From Blautia sp. AF19-10LB (GTDB lineage Bacteria > Bacillota > Clostridia > Lachnospirales > Lachnospiraceae): a stretch of 64,000 bases of DNA. Every line of letters starts with the position of its first letter. The stretch's first letter is position 1. The notes under the pieces are model-generated. The model was not told the origin of the DNA and ran no database searches. It was given only the letters and a program-made list of their open reading frames with translations. The translations under genes and the position numbers were made by a program. Positions 1 through 10,021 of this stretch are shown piece after piece. The stretch lies in the NCBI RefSeq assembly GCF_003461245.1, contig NZ_QTWS01000002.1, forward strand, positions 124,001-188,000, given 5' to 3'.

Positions 1-1118
1 ATGAATGGAAGCTCTGCCATCATGTGTTTCTCGATTACTTTCGGATATACTACCAGTCCGTCTACTACGTTCAGACAGAGGTCAAGAATACCGTCAATCG
101 CAAGGAATCCTTCCGGAATGCTGAGACGCTTGTTTGCAGAATCATCCAGGGTTCTCTCAAACCACTGTGTTGCGGAAGTGATCGCCGGATTCAGTGCGTC
201 GATCATCACGTATCTGGAAAGAGAAGCAATACGCTCACTTCTCATTGGATTTCTCTTGTATGCCATTGCGGAAGATCCGATCTGAGATTTCTCGAACGGT
301 TCCTCAACTTCCTTGAGGTGCTGGAGAAGGCGGATGTCGTTGGACATCTTGTGTGCACTTGCCGCAATACCTGCAAGAATATTCAGGACTCTTGTATCGA
401 CTTTGCGGGAGTAGGTCTGTCCGGAAACCGGATAGCACTGCTTGAATCCCATCTTCTGCGCGATCATCGGATCGATCTTGTCAATTGTTTCCTGATCCCC
501 GTCAAAAAGTTCCAGGAAGCTTGCCTGTGTTCCGGTTGTTCCCTTGGATCCAAGAAGCTTGAGACTTCCGAGAACATATTCCAAATCCTCAAGATCCATC
601 ATGAATTCCTGAGTCCACAGAGTAGCACGTTTACCAACAGTTGTCGGCTGTGCCGGCTGGAAATGGGTAAATGCCAGTGTAGGCTGATCCTTGTATTTAT
701 CTGCGAATTTGGAAAGCTCTGCGATCACATTGACCAGTTTCTTCTGAACCAGCTTCAGAGCTTCTGCCATTACGATGATATCTGTATTATCTCCTACATA
801 ACAGGAGGTTGCACCCAGATGAATGATTCCCTTTGCTTTCGGGCACTGTACTCCATATGCATACACATGGGACATAACGTCGTGACGTACCTGACGTTCT
901 CTCTCCCTGGCCACGTCATAGTTGATATCATCCTTGTGAGCCTTGAGTTCGTCAATCTGCTCCTGGGTGATATTGAGGCCAAGTTCTTTTTCTGTTTCTG
1001 CCAGAGCGATCCACAATCTTCTCCATGTACGGAATTTCATATCCTGAGAAAAAATGTACTGCATTTCCTTGCTGGCATAACGCTCTGAAAGGGGGCTTAC
1101 ATATCTGTCTGTACTCAT
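1..1118 (-). CDS. purB: Adenylosuccinate lyase, 3' end cut off by window edge
   Basis: Adenylosuccinate lyase removes fumarate from SAICAR and from adenylosuccinate, serving both IMP synthesis and AMP synthesis in the cytosol. About 372 residues are present, reading [10 protein letters not shown] at the N-terminus; the C-terminus lies outside the window. The fumarase/aspartase-superfamily signature [10 protein letters not shown] is visible near residue 278 and the [12 protein letters not shown] motif near residue 90. The start at 1118 is preceded by GGATAGGAG at normal spacing. The gene has its own promoter and a perfect 12-bp stem-loop in its leader. The identification is firm. Confidence 0.95.
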   Translation of the reverse strand, partial: MSTDRYVSPLSERYASKEMQYIFSQDMKFRTWRRLWIALAETEKELGLNITQEQIDELKAHKDDINYDVARERERQVRHDVMSHVYAYGVQCPKAKGIIHLGATSCYVGDNTDIIVMAEALKLVQKKLVNVIAELSKFADKYKDQPTLAFTHFQPAQPTTVGKRATLWTQEFMMDLEDLEYVLGSLKLLGSKGTTGTQASFLELFDGDQETIDKIDPMIAQKMGFKQCYPVSGQTYSRKVDTRVLNILAGIAASAHKMSNDIRLLQHLKEVEEPFEKSQIGSSAMAYKRNPMRSERIASLSRYVMIDALNPAITSATQWFERTLDDSANKRLSIPEGFLAIDGILDLCLNVVDGLVVYPKVIEKHMMAELPF

Positions 1119-1143
1119 GGTATTTACTCCTATCCTCTCGCCA

Positions 1144-1173
1144 GATTAACCGCAGGGGTAACTGCGGTTAATC
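1144..1173 (-). promoter_or_regulatory. Perfect stem-loop in purB leader
   Basis: GATTAACCGCAG (1144-1155) and CTGCGGTTAATC (1162-1173) form a 12-bp perfect inverted repeat with a 6-nt loop, ending about 25 nt before the purB start. On the minus strand no T-run follows, so it is not a simple terminator for the upstream gene. It could be a leader structure or a DNA operator. Confidence 0.5.
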
Positions 1174-1201
1174 TTAGTATTTTTCCTGTCTTTACGCTGA
1201 A

Positions 1202-1230
1202 ATTATATAACATTGCCTGATTAAAAGCAA
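1202..1230 (-). promoter_or_regulatory. Sigma-A promoter of purB
   Basis: On the minus strand TTGCTT (1230-1225), a 17-bp spacer and TATAAT (1207-1202) lie between the ATPase gene and purB. This makes purB an independent transcription unit with a leader of about 75 nt. Confidence 0.6.
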
Positions 1231-1235
1231 TCCCT

Positions 1236-2012
1236 TTATTTTTCTCCCTGATGAAATTTGCCAAGGAATTCTTTCATTCTGGCGTTGCTGGAAGAAAATA
1301 CCTCGGAAGGTGTTCCTTCTACTGCGATCACGCCCTTATCCATAAAGATGACTCTGTCGGAGATATCTTTTGCAAAATTCATCTCATGTGTTACGATCAC
1401 CATCGTAATATGAAGATCCGCCAGAGAACGGATAACACGAAGGACTTCTCCTGTAAGTTCCGGATCGAGTGCGGATGTCGGCTCATCAAAAAAGAGGATC
1501 TTCGGATTCAGTGCAAGTGCCCTTGCGATCGCGACACGCTGGCACTGTCCACCTGAAAGCTGATACGGATAGGCATCTTCCTTATCAGAAAGTCCCATCT
1601 TTGCCAGAAGTTCTCTTGCTTCTTTATAAACTTCGTCTTTGTTTCGTTTCTGTACATGGATCGGTGCATCTGTGATATTTTTCATGACGGTAAAATGCGG
1701 AAAAAGATTGAAGTTCTGGAACACCAGACCGAAGTAGGACTGGATATCCTTGATCTCATTCTTGGACGGCATACAGACTTTGCCATTTTCTGTCCAGATC
1801 GCCTTTTTGCCCATGTAGCTGATTTCTCCACCGTCGATGCGTGTCAGAAGTGTCGCACAGCGGAGCAGTGTAGACTTGCCGGAGCCGGAAGGTCCGATGA
1901 TAGAAAGCACCTCTCCTTCCTCTACATGGATGGAAACGTCTTTCAGCACCTGAAGCCCGTCAAACTGTTTTTTGATATGATTCATTTCAAGAAGATTCGT
2001 ACTCACGCCCAT
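1236..2012 (-). CDS. Polar amino-acid ABC transporter ATP-binding protein
   Basis: Cytoplasmic ATPase of a polar amino-acid importer (GlnQ/HisP/ArtM family), 258 residues, the usual length. Walker [10 protein letters not shown] is at residues 40-48, the signature LSGGQ follows near 153, and Walker [11 protein letters not shown] near 175. It is the last gene of a three-gene unit, starting 5 nt after the permease stop. The exact amino acid cannot be told from sequence; cystine, glutamine or another polar amino acid are all possible. Confidence 0.92.
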   Translation of the reverse strand: MGVSTNLLEMNHIKKQFDGLQVLKDVSIHVEEGEVLSIIGPSGSGKSTLLRCATLLTRIDGGEISYMGKKAIWTENGKVCMPSKNEIKDIQSYFGLVFQNFNLFPHFTVMKNITDAPIHVQKRNKDEVYKEARELLAKMGLSDKEDAYPYQLSGGQCQRVAIARALALNPKILFFDEPTSALDPELTGEVLRVIRSLADLHITMVIVTHEMNFAKDISDRVIFMDKGVIAVEGTPSEVFSSSNARMKEFLGKFHQGEK

Positions 2013-2017
2013 TCCTC

Positions 2018-2665
2018 CTAACGATAATAGTTCATTTTCTTTTCAAGCCATTCCATTACCCATGCAACAACAAAATTGAATACATAATAGAATACACCTG
2101 CGATCACAAACGGAAGGACCGTTGTCTGTGCTGCTGCGATCTGTTTTGCCAGTGCAAACATCTCGATGTAGGATACAGAATATACAAGTGATGTATCCTT
2201 GACAAGGGTGATAACTTCATTCGTCACTGACGGAAGTACGATTTTGACAACCTGCGGAAGTACGATCTTAAAAAATGTCTGGCTCTTGTTATAGCCGAGA
2301 AGCTGTGCTGCCTCATACTGTCCGACCGGGATAGATTCAATTCCGGAGCGGTAGATCTCAGCAAAATAAGCTGCATAGTTCAGAGAACATCCAAGGATGA
2401 TCGCTGTAAATTTGTACCCCCCGATATTCATTCCCCAGAGATAAAACGGTCCGAAATACCACAAAAGCAGCTGCAGCATCAGCGGTGTTCCTCTCATAAT
2501 AGAAATATAGGCTTTCACGATCCAGCTCAGTGGCTTGAAACGGCTTACTCTTCCGAAATATACTACCATCCCCAACGGCAGTGAGAAAAGTAAAGTCAGA
2601 AAAAAGATAACCAGCGTAGAACCGAATCCTGTGGTAAGCTGCTGTAACATTACCTGAAAACTCAT
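2018..2665 (-). CDS. Polar amino-acid ABC transporter permease
   Basis: Inner-membrane permease of the HisM/GlnP type, 215 residues with about five hydrophobic segments. The EAA loop that docks the ATPase is visible around residues 103-126 (EIYRSGIES then EAAQLLGYN). It lies between the binding-protein gene and the ATPase gene, and a GGAGGAG ribosome binding site precedes it. Only one permease gene is present, so the transporter probably works as a homodimer. Confidence 0.92.
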   Translation of the reverse strand: MSFQVMLQQLTTGFGSTLVIFFLTLLFSLPLGMVVYFGRVSRFKPLSWIVKAYISIMRGTPLMLQLLLWYFGPFYLWGMNIGGYKFTAIILGCSLNYAAYFAEIYRSGIESIPVGQYEAAQLLGYNKSQTFFKIVLPQVVKIVLPSVTNEVITLVKDTSLVYSVSYIEMFALAKQIAAAQTTVLPFVIAGVFYYVFNFVVAWVMEWLEKKMNYYR

Positions 2666-2691
2666 GTCTTCTCCTCCATTAACTTACAACA

Positions 2692-2726
2692 GGGATGCTC
2701 CCCGGTGAGACCCCAGGGAGCATCCC
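2692..2726 (-). terminator. Stem-loop between binding-protein and permease genes
   Basis: GGGATGCTCCC (2692-2702) pairs with GGGAGCATCCC (2716-2726), an 11-bp perfect stem. No T-run follows on the minus strand. A stable hairpin after a binding-protein gene commonly protects or partly terminates the message so that the binding protein is made in excess; that role is inferred here. Confidence 0.55.
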
Positions 2727-2765
2727 ATATGTCTTATATCTTATTTCGTATTTTTGAATTTCTGA

Positions 2766-3644
2766 TCATTCTGCGTCTTCGGATGTTTCCTCAGCTGCCG
2801 CATCATCAGAAGCTTCTTCTGTATCTTCTTTCGCATCAGCATCATCAGAAGCCTTGAGAGTTACCATATCAGCGATCTCATATTTCTCAGCAAGCTCTGC
2901 TACAGTTCCGTCGTCTGCCAGTTTCTGAAGGTCTGCGTTTACGATATCGCAAAGCTCGTCATTGCCTTTCTTGAAACCGATCGCATACTGCTCTGTGTTC
3001 AGAGTCTCATCAAGGATCTTGAATCCCTCTCCTCTGGAGTTGAGCTGGTATTTGGCAACACCGATATCGATTGCAAGTGCATCCAGTGCTCCTGCCTGCA
3101 GTTCTGTGAATGCTGTGTTGTAATCAGCAAATTCATTCAGTGCTCCGAAGGTATCTGCCAGTTCTTTCTGTCCGCCTTCTTCTTCGCTCTGAAGAAGATC
3201 AAGTGCTGCAGAAGCTGCCTGAACACCAACAGTCTTGCCTGCAAGGTCTGTGAGTTTCTCGATGCCGGAATTGTCAGCAACAACGATCACCTGGCTGTTA
3301 TCTACGTATGGTACGGAGAAAGTATAGTCATCTTCTCTTCCGTTCATGGTAAATCCGTTCCAGATACAGTCGATAGATCCGGAATTCAGTTCCATATCCT
3401 TGGAATCCCAGTTGATCGGTTTCTTATCCAGAGTCCAGCCCTCCAGATCACATACTGCCTGAGCAAGTTCCAGGTCAAATCCTGTGTACTCTCCATCCTC
3501 ATCCATATAGCCATATGGCGGATACTCTGCATCAAATCCTACGATCAGGGTCTTGTCCTCTACGCTCGCCTGTACACTTGCTGCAGAAACCATTCCCATA
3601 GCCATTACTGTGCTCAGCATCAATGCAACTGCTTTTTTCTTCAT
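2766..3644 (-). CDS. Amino-acid ABC transporter substrate-binding protein
   Basis: Extracellular solute-binding protein of the polar amino-acid family (SBP family 3), with the typical opening TLIVGFDAEYPPYGYMDEDG after the signal peptide. The start at 3644 (MKKKAVALM) is chosen because AGGAGAT lies directly upstream; an in-frame start 13 codons earlier would precede that site. Residues 1-26 are a Sec signal, but no lipobox cysteine is seen. The last ~27 residues are a low-complexity tail rich in Asp, Glu and Ala. First gene of the transporter unit. Confidence 0.92.
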   Translation of the reverse strand: MKKKAVALMLSTVMAMGMVSAASVQASVEDKTLIVGFDAEYPPYGYMDEDGEYTGFDLELAQAVCDLEGWTLDKKPINWDSKDMELNSGSIDCIWNGFTMNGREDDYTFSVPYVDNSQVIVVADNSGIEKLTDLAGKTVGVQAASAALDLLQSEEEGGQKELADTFGALNEFADYNTAFTELQAGALDALAIDIGVAKYQLNSRGEGFKILDETLNTEQYAIGFKKGNDELCDIVNADLQKLADDGTVAELAEKYEIADMVTLKASDDADAKEDTEEASDDAAAEETSEDAE

Positions 3645-3740
3645 ACCTCTATCTCCTCTTAAATTATTTTTATAGTTTATCACATAGTCACTCTACCACG
3701 TGAAAGTATGGTTATCGTAACATACCAATCCTTTTCTGTC

Positions 3741-3792
3741 AAGAAAAAAACAAAGTCCGGAGCCGTGATATTTGAAAACAGGTCCGGACTTT
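3741..3792 (-). terminator. Intrinsic terminator after the GH13 gene
   Basis: AAAGTCCGGA (3752-3761) pairs with TCCGGACTTT (3783-3792), and on the minus strand the stem runs into a T-rich tract (3750-3741). It sits 15 nt after the stop of the glycosidase gene. Confidence 0.75.
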
Positions 3793-3806
3793 GCATTTTT
3801 GCGTGA

Positions 3807-5918
3807 TTATGAAATCTTGTCTTTGTGATAAAGAAGAGTGACGCTGCGCGGCGGCAGATAGAGATTTACCATTCCGGCACGTGCCCGAATCTCCTTCGGG
3901 CGGTCATTGTAACCATCCTGGCTGGAACGGATCAGTCTCGTCATGGAAACTTCTTCCATACGGGTGATCCCCGCCGGCCATACCTTGATCGTGACTTCTC
4001 TTCCCTCATCACGGTTATTCAGGACAACGATCATCTGCTCGATATGCGAGAAACGTCCGTAGCACAGTCCCTGATAGTCGTTCCACAGGAATTTGAGGGA
4101 TCCTGTACGAAGGATACGGTATTTCTTGTGGATCGCGATCATTTTTTTGTAAAAAGAAAGCAGTTCCTTGTCCTCGTGTCCCCACGGATAGGTACGGCGG
4201 TTATCCGGATCGGTAAATCCGCAGACACCAGCCTCATCACCATAATAAACAGTCGGTGCTCCCGGCCAGGTCATCTGGATCGCGATCGCTTCTCTCATGA
4301 TCGCCGTATTGATATTCTCAGAAGCCGCCTCTGCTCCGGCGTAGGAAACCCTTCCCACGCGGCGGTTCGTTCTTGTCAGGAATCTGGAATGATCGTGATT
4401 CGACAGTTCATTCATCGCCACATGAAGGGCAGACATATGAAGAGAACGCATATGTGTCTTCATTGCACCGATAAACGCCTCACTGTTTCCATACAGATCC
4501 TCTCTGTACTCATCACTGTGCTTCTCCATACCGGTCAGGAACCAGGTCACAGGCTCCATAAAAGCATCATAGTTCATGACAGAATCCCATTCATCGCCCT
4601 GAAGCCAGCCTTCCGGGTTGCCGTAGTGCTCTGCAAGGATCAGCGCATTCGGATTTGCCTCCTTGACTGCCTTGCGGAAGTCCTTCCAGAACTGATGATT
4701 GAACTCATTGCTGTGTCCAAGGTCCGCTGCAACATCCAGTCTCCATCCATCTACGCAATACGGCTCAGACACCCATTTGCGCGCGATATTCAGGACATAG
4801 TCATAAAGTTCTCTGGATCCTTCATAATTGAGCTTCGGAAGCGTATCGTGCGTCCACCAGCCATCATAAGACAGGTTGTACGGCCATCTTCCCTCGTCAC
4901 GGAAATTGAAGAAATAACGATACGGGCTGTCTGCTGAGATATAAGCCCCCGGCGCATAGCCCTCCTGTCCTTCATAGATCCGCTCACGGTCCATCCATTT
5001 ATTGAAAGAACCGCAGTGATTGAAAACGCCATCCAGGATAACTTTCATTCCACGTTTATGCAGTTCCTGCACCAGCTCTGCAAAAAGCTGATTACTTGCT
5101 TCCAGATTCTTCTTGTCGGTAACTCGCTTGATGTATTTCGCCGCATGTGAGTTCTCACGGTCCCATGGAGCCAGAAGTCCGTCACAGTCCTCTACGATCC
5201 TTCCATAATGTGGATCTACATAGTCATAATCCTGTGTATCATACTTGTGGTTACTCGGCGATACAAAGATCGGATTCAGGTATACGACCTCCACGCCAAG
5301 ATCCTGGAGATAATCCAGTTTATCCATAATGCCCTTAAGGTCTCCGCCATAAAATTCCCGGACACCCATGACAGCCGGTGTCTTGGACCAGTCATGTACC
5401 TGCTCACAGTGTTCTCCAATATAAGAATATTCATCTGTCAGAACACTGTTGGTCGGATCTCCGTTGCAGAAACGATCCACAAAGATCTGGTACATCACCG
5501 CCCCCTTCGCCCAGTCCGGAGTCTGGAAATCTGGATAGATCTCAAAATCATCGCGTTCCTGTAATTCTGTACAGACTCCCCGCTGATTATAGTAACAGTT
5601 TACCCAACCATACAGAATTTCAAAGTGATATCGAAAAACCTCATCCGGCATCACGATCTTGGTTCCGTAATAGTCGAAGCCCTTGACCGTCTTATAGATC
5701 TTCATCTTATGTTTCTTCTCACCGGATACAAGGTATACTGCGTCTGCATTGTTTTTCTGGGTCCGGAAACTGATCATTACCGTTTCCCCCGCCTTTGGTT
5801 CGGTAGGATTTCTGTAATATCTCGTTCCGTCACTGAAAAAAGCGTCCTTATTCAGCACCGGCCGCATATTCAGAATGTACTGCATTTTTCTGGTAATGTC
5901 TTCGTTTTCCCATTCCAT
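3807..5918 (-). CDS. GH13 alpha-glycosidase (neopullulanase/cyclomaltodextrinase-like)
   Basis: Cytoplasmic alpha-glucan hydrolase, about 703 residues, no signal peptide. An N-terminal beta-rich domain (about residues 1-125, CBM34-like) precedes the TIM barrel. The four GH13 regions are visible: DGVFNHCG, GWRLDVAADL with the nucleophile Asp, ILAEHYGN with the acid/base Glu, and ELSNHDHSR with the transition-state Asp. This domain order is typical of maltogenic amylase, neopullulanase and cyclomaltodextrinase; which substrate is cut is not resolved. The start at 5918 (MEWENED) follows AAGGGGAC; an in-frame start at 5945 lies at the predicted transcription start and is rejected. Confidence 0.88.
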   Translation of the reverse strand: MEWENEDITRKMQYILNMRPVLNKDAFFSDGTRYYRNPTEPKAGETVMISFRTQKNNADAVYLVSGEKKHKMKIYKTVKGFDYYGTKIVMPDEVFRYHFEILYGWVNCYYNQRGVCTELQERDDFEIYPDFQTPDWAKGAVMYQIFVDRFCNGDPTNSVLTDEYSYIGEHCEQVHDWSKTPAVMGVREFYGGDLKGIMDKLDYLQDLGVEVVYLNPIFVSPSNHKYDTQDYDYVDPHYGRIVEDCDGLLAPWDRENSHAAKYIKRVTDKKNLEASNQLFAELVQELHKRGMKVILDGVFNHCGSFNKWMDRERIYEGQEGYAPGAYISADSPYRYFFNFRDEGRWPYNLSYDGWWTHDTLPKLNYEGSRELYDYVLNIARKWVSEPYCVDGWRLDVAADLGHSNEFNHQFWKDFRKAVKEANPNALILAEHYGNPEGWLQGDEWDSVMNYDAFMEPVTWFLTGMEKHSDEYREDLYGNSEAFIGAMKTHMRSLHMSALHVAMNELSNHDHSRFLTRTNRRVGRVSYAGAEAASENINTAIMREAIAIQMTWPGAPTVYYGDEAGVCGFTDPDNRRTYPWGHEDKELLSFYKKMIAIHKKYRILRTGSLKFLWNDYQGLCYGRFSHIEQMIVVLNNRDEGREVTIKVWPAGITRMEEVSMTRLIRSSQDGYNDRPKEIRARAGMVNLYLPPRSVTLLYHKDKIS

Positions 5919-5951
5919 AATTAAAGTCCCCTTATTCTTAAGCATATGTCT

Positions 5952-5980
5952 ATTCTAGTTGAAAATTCATAAAAGTACAA
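5952..5980 (-). promoter_or_regulatory. Sigma-A promoter of the GH13 gene
   Basis: TTGTAC (5980-5975), a 17-bp spacer and TAGAAT (5957-5952) on the minus strand, about 35 nt before the chosen start codon. Confidence 0.55.
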
Positions 5981-6029
5981 TATAAAAACCACTGAAATAC
6001 CGTCTCGATTATGGTTATTTTTACAAAAT

Positions 6030-6060
6030 AAAAAAGACAGCGGGATAGGCTGTCTTTTTT
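6030..6060. terminator. Bidirectional intrinsic terminator
   Basis: AAAAAAGACAGC (6030-6041) and GCTGTCTTTTTT (6049-6060) form a strong stem with A- and T-runs on both sides, so it works in either direction. It separates ftsH from the GH13 gene. Confidence 0.75.
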
Positions 6061-6157
6061 GGAGAAGGTATTTCTTCTTATGGGGTGTAGCAAAAACTAT
6101 ATAATGTATTGGGGGGTTTTTACGATGTATATAGTACCATGCGTCTACCGAAAAGTG

Positions 6158-6196
6158 TGCACAAAGTTCACAAAAATCACAATTTGTTTTTGTGCA
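6158..6196 (-). terminator. Possible hairpin just after ftsH
   Basis: TGCACAAA (6158-6165) pairs with TTTGTGCA (6189-6196), starting 12 nt beyond the ftsH stop codon, and CACTTTTC follows on the minus strand. A weak terminator or 3' end-protecting hairpin; the stronger terminator lies further on at 6030-6060. Confidence 0.35.
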
Positions 6197-6207
6197 TCTT
6201 GCATACT

Positions 6208-8043
6208 TTATTTTGAGAGATCAACTTTTTCTGATGTAAAAAGTGCCTCAAACTCTTCTCTGTGGACTTTTTCCTTCTCTAAAAGAAGAGCTGCACACTT
6301 GTGGAGCACGTCCATATGCTGAGTGATGATCTCTCTTGCATCCTGGTGGCACTTGTCGATGATATCATGTACTTCCTGGTCGATCTCCTTGGCAACTTCC
6401 TCGCTGTAGCTTCGGGTATGTGCCAGATCTCGTCCGATAAATACCTCATCACCGTCATCACCATAAGTGATCAGACCAAGCTTGTCTGACATACCATACT
6501 GCATGACCATTGCTCGGGCAGTTCCTGTCGCACGCTTGATGTCATTGGATGCACCTGTCGTGATATCGCCAAAGATCAGTTCCTCGGCAACACGGCCGCC
6601 AAGCAGCGTTGTGATATCCTGAAGCATCTTGCCCTTGGTATTGAACATCTCATCATTCTCCGGAAGAGGCATGGTATATCCTGCTGCCCCAACACCTGTC
6701 GGAATGATGGAAATCGTATAAACAGGATCCATATCCGGAAGCACATGGAACAAGATCGCATGTCCAGCCTCATGGTATGCTGTGATCTTCTTCTCTTTGT
6801 CAGAGATGACTTTGCTTCGTTTCTCTGCACCGACACCAACTTTGATAAAGGCCTGCTTGATGTCCTGCTGCGTGATATAGGATCTGGTCGCCTTGGCCGC
6901 CATGATCGCAGCTTCATTCAGGAGGTTCTCAAGATCTGCGCCTGTAAATCCTGCTGTTGTCTGCGCGATCTGTGCGAGATCAACATCCTCGCCAAGAGGT
7001 TTGTCCTTGGCATGAACGCGAAGGATCTCCTCACGTCCCTTGACATCTGGTCTGCCGACTGCAACCTTACGGTCAAAACGTCCCGGACGCAGGATCGCAG
7101 GGTCCAGAATGTCGACACGGTTGGTTGCTGCCATAACGATGATCCCCTCGTTCACTCCGAATCCATCCATCTCTACAAGAAGCTGGTTCAGAGTCTGCTC
7201 TCTCTCATCATGACCGCCGCCCATACCGGTTCCACGCTGTCTTGCAACTGCATCGATCTCATCGATAAAAATGATACACGGTGCATGCTTCTTGCCCTCT
7301 TCGAACAGGTCGCGGACACGGGAAGCACCGACACCGACAAACATCTCCACGAAGTCTGAACCGGAAATGGAGAAGAACGGAACCCCCGCTTCTCCTGCAA
7401 CAGCCTTGGCAAGAAGTGTCTTACCTGTTCCTGGAGGACCTACAAGGATCACGCCCTTAGGAATTCTGGCTCCCACACTGGTATATTTCTGTGGAGATTT
7501 GAGGAAATCCACAACTTCCACCAGATCTTCCTTCTCTTCCTGAAGACCGGCTACGTTCTGAAAAGTTACTTTTTTGCCGTCCGGAAGCATCATCCTTGCA
7601 CGGCTCTTGCCAAAATTCATCATCTTGGAGTTGCCGCCCCCTCCTGACATCTGTCTGTTCATCATGACAAACAGGATCAGGATAAATGCTCCTGTAAGGA
7701 TCACAGGTAAAAACGTTGTGAGAAAAGCACTCTCCTGCGGAACATCCTTCACATCCGGATGAATATCGTATTTCTCAAGAATCTCCTGTGCAGTGTTTAC
7801 ATCTGTTACATTGACCTTTTTCTGTCCTTCGCCCTCGATCTCTGCCACAACAGATCCCGTCGGTACCTCCCTGTTCTGATACAAGGATGCAGAAGTCACC
7901 TTGCCGTCCTCGGCTGCCTGCTGCAGTTCTTCCATCGTGTAATTACTCTGGGAAGTTACCTGATTATTCAGATAAAAATATCCTGCAACCAGCATCACGA
8001 TCAGCACCAGATAAAGACCAATTTTGCCTGGCTGTCTGTTCAC
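6208..8043 (-). CDS. ftsH: ATP-dependent zinc metalloprotease FtsH
   Basis: Membrane-anchored AAA+ protease that degrades misfolded membrane proteins and regulatory proteins. Two transmembrane segments (about residues 8-24 and 108-127) flank a short outer domain. Walker A GPPGTGKT is at 202-209, Walker B IIFIDEID near 257-264, the SRH near 307-325 and the zinc motif HEAGH at 424-428. Length (611) is typical. It is the last gene of the tilS-hpt-ftsH run, the same order as in Bacillus. Confidence 0.97.
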   Translation of the reverse strand: MNRQPGKIGLYLVLIVMLVAGYFYLNNQVTSQSNYTMEELQQAAEDGKVTSASLYQNREVPTGSVVAEIEGEGQKKVNVTDVNTAQEILEKYDIHPDVKDVPQESAFLTTFLPVILTGAFILILFVMMNRQMSGGGGNSKMMNFGKSRARMMLPDGKKVTFQNVAGLQEEKEDLVEVVDFLKSPQKYTSVGARIPKGVILVGPPGTGKTLLAKAVAGEAGVPFFSISGSDFVEMFVGVGASRVRDLFEEGKKHAPCIIFIDEIDAVARQRGTGMGGGHDEREQTLNQLLVEMDGFGVNEGIIVMAATNRVDILDPAILRPGRFDRKVAVGRPDVKGREEILRVHAKDKPLGEDVDLAQIAQTTAGFTGADLENLLNEAAIMAAKATRSYITQQDIKQAFIKVGVGAEKRSKVISDKEKKITAYHEAGHAILFHVLPDMDPVYTISIIPTGVGAAGYTMPLPENDEMFNTKGKMLQDITTLLGGRVAEELIFGDITTGASNDIKRATGTARAMVMQYGMSDKLGLITYGDDGDEVFIGRDLAHTRSYSEEVAKEIDQEVHDIIDKCHQDAREIITQHMDVLHKCAALLLEKEKVHREEFEALFTSEKVDLSK

Positions 8044-8059
8044 TTAACTGAATCTCCTT

Positions 8060-8593
8060 TCACTCGCCGTCAAATTCCACAACTCCGATGAACGGGAGGT
8101 TTCTGTACTTCTGAGCATAGTCAAGCCCATATCCTACAACAAACTCATCTGGAATATTGAAGCAGCAGTAATCTACTTTTACATCTTTCTTAACTCTGCG
8201 CTCTGGCTTATCAAGCAGAGTACACAGACGGATGCTGTTTGGATGTCTGTTCTCAAGAATCTTGAGCAAATAGCTTAAAGTTCTTCCTGAGTCAATGATA
8301 TCCTCTACGATCAGCACATCCTTACCGATCAGCGGCTGGTCCAGATCCTTCACGATCTTGACAACACCGCTTGACTTGGTATCATCTCCGTAACTGGATA
8401 CGGACATGAAGTCCAGAGTTACCGGTACAGTAATTCTCTTTGCAAGTTCACAGGTAAAGAACACGCCGCCCTTCAGTACGCAGATCAGATGGACTTCCTT
8501 TCCTGCATAATCCTTGCTGATCTTGGCTGCAACCTGCTGGATTCTTGCATCCACTTCTTCTTCGCTCAGTAAAACCTTGATTCTCTCACTCAT
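8060..8593 (-). CDS. hpt: Hypoxanthine phosphoribosyltransferase
   Basis: Purine salvage enzyme that makes IMP and GMP from hypoxanthine or guanine and PRPP. The PRPP motif VLIVEDIIDSGRTL is plain, and the length (177 residues) fits. The start at 8593 (MSERIKVL) follows AAGGAGGAACC and overlaps the tilS stop by four bases (ATGA), which points to translational coupling. A longer in-frame reading upstream only runs into tilS and is not used. Confidence 0.95.
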   Translation of the reverse strand: MSERIKVLLSEEEVDARIQQVAAKISKDYAGKEVHLICVLKGGVFFTCELAKRITVPVTLDFMSVSSYGDDTKSSGVVKIVKDLDQPLIGKDVLIVEDIIDSGRTLSYLLKILENRHPNSIRLCTLLDKPERRVKKDVKVDYCCFNIPDEFVVGYGLDYAQKYRNLPFIGVVEFDGE

Positions 8594-10008
8594 AACCTGG
8601 TTCCTCCTTGGTATGTAATTTCTAATACATTTCTTGTGCATGAAGTAATTTTATACCGTTCGCTGATCCTTCCGCCTATGATCCACAAAATCTCCCCGCC
8701 ATCTGCGATCAGTGGTACCTGATCTCTGGTCTCCTTTGGAAATTTATCATCGATCATGCATCTGGTCAGCTTTTTGCGGCCTCCGTCCCTGCCGACAATG
8801 AGATAATCTCCTGTTTTGCGGGTACGGACTGACAAACCGCACTTTATTTTATCACAATCAAACCATTTCGTATACTTTTTTTCTAAAATCTTCTCGCCGG
8901 AATAGGAAAATACTTTGATCGTAAACCGGCCAAACGGTGTTTCCACCTCTTCCGATGTGGCTGGAAGGGGAATTTCCTGTTCCTTTCGCCCTTCTGTTCC
9001 CGGTTTCTGCTGTATTTTCTTCCTGAGGATCACTCCATCGTAAGTCCGCACAGCCTCCAGTCCATATGGAAGCGAAATCCGCTTGCTCACCCGGCAGGAA
9101 TAAAGTTCCAGTACCTGCCGGATATGCGTCTGTGTGAGATCCCGGCTGCGGCCGCTCAGTTTTTCAAGGATCGTCCGGACTCCATAGCTTTTGAGGATCT
9201 GTTTTTTCTGAAAAAATCCTTCTCCAAGGCAGTAACTTCCATCCGGTTCTCTGTAATAATCTGCGGCCAGCTGCGCCGCCTCGTCTGTCAGAAACTCCTC
9301 CGCCTCTGAGAGCAGCCTCGAAGTCTCTGCCATGTGCTCAACCGTTTTGGCATTGATCTCTCGCTCCATCACAGGAAGAAGATGCCTGCGGATGCGGTTT
9401 CTCGTATATTCATCCTCCAGATTCGTGCTGTCCAGGACACTCGGGATCCCGCACTCTCTAATATAATCGTCAATTTCTCTTCTTTCTAAACACAAAAGAG
9501 GACGGATCACCTCTCCATTCACCGGTTTCAGAGAACATAAGCCCCTGAGACCTGTCCCTCTCGCCAGATGATGGAGCATTGTCTCGGCAAGATCGTTCTT
9601 ATTATGTGCCAGTGCCGTACGGACAACCGCATATTGTTTCCGGCACTTGTGCGTCTCTGCGTCAAAAGCCTGCCTGCGCACGATCCTTCCCGTTTCTTCT
9701 GTTCCCAGTTTCCATTTCACCGAAAGCTCCGGGACATCATAGCGATACACGCTGCATGGGATATTCCATTCGGTGCATACAGTCTCCACCATCCGCTGAT
9801 CCCTGTCTGCCTCCGCTCCCCGGATCCCATGGTTCACATGCACCACCCGGAGATGAAAATGCCAGATCTCTCTCAGTCTCCTCAGAAGATGCAGCATCGT
9901 CATAGAATCGTTTCCACCGGATACGCCCGCAATGACCGCGCAGTTCCTGGCGAGCATTTCATTTTCTTTCACAAAATCCTTTACTTTATCGAATGTCTTT
10001 TCCCGCAT
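8590..10008 (-). CDS. tilS: tRNA(Ile)-lysidine synthetase
   Basis: Modifies the wobble cytidine of the minor isoleucine tRNA to lysidine, so that it reads AUA. The N-terminal PP-loop motif SGGNDS lies at about residues 30-35, and the C-terminal TilS substrate-binding domain ends the 472-residue protein. It starts 13 nt after spoIIE stops, with AAGGAC as ribosome binding site, and overlaps hpt by four bases. Confidence 0.93.
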   Translation of the reverse strand: MREKTFDKVKDFVKENEMLARNCAVIAGVSGGNDSMTMLHLLRRLREIWHFHLRVVHVNHGIRGAEADRDQRMVETVCTEWNIPCSVYRYDVPELSVKWKLGTEETGRIVRRQAFDAETHKCRKQYAVVRTALAHNKNDLAETMLHHLARGTGLRGLCSLKPVNGEVIRPLLCLERREIDDYIRECGIPSVLDSTNLEDEYTRNRIRRHLLPVMEREINAKTVEHMAETSRLLSEAEEFLTDEAAQLAADYYREPDGSYCLGEGFFQKKQILKSYGVRTILEKLSGRSRDLTQTHIRQVLELYSCRVSKRISLPYGLEAVRTYDGVILRKKIQQKPGTEGRKEQEIPLPATSEEVETPFGRFTIKVFSYSGEKILEKKYTKWFDCDKIKCGLSVRTRKTGDYLIVGRDGGRKKLTRCMIDDKFPKETRDQVPLIADGGEILWIIGGRISERYKITSCTRNVLEITYQGGTRL

Positions 10009-10021
10009 TTTCTTATGTCCT

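Noticed and set aside
24..1088. Long plus-strand open frame opposite purB
   Set aside because: The minus strand encodes a clear adenylosuccinate lyase with family motifs; the plus frame has no recognisable domain and is a mirror of the coding bias.
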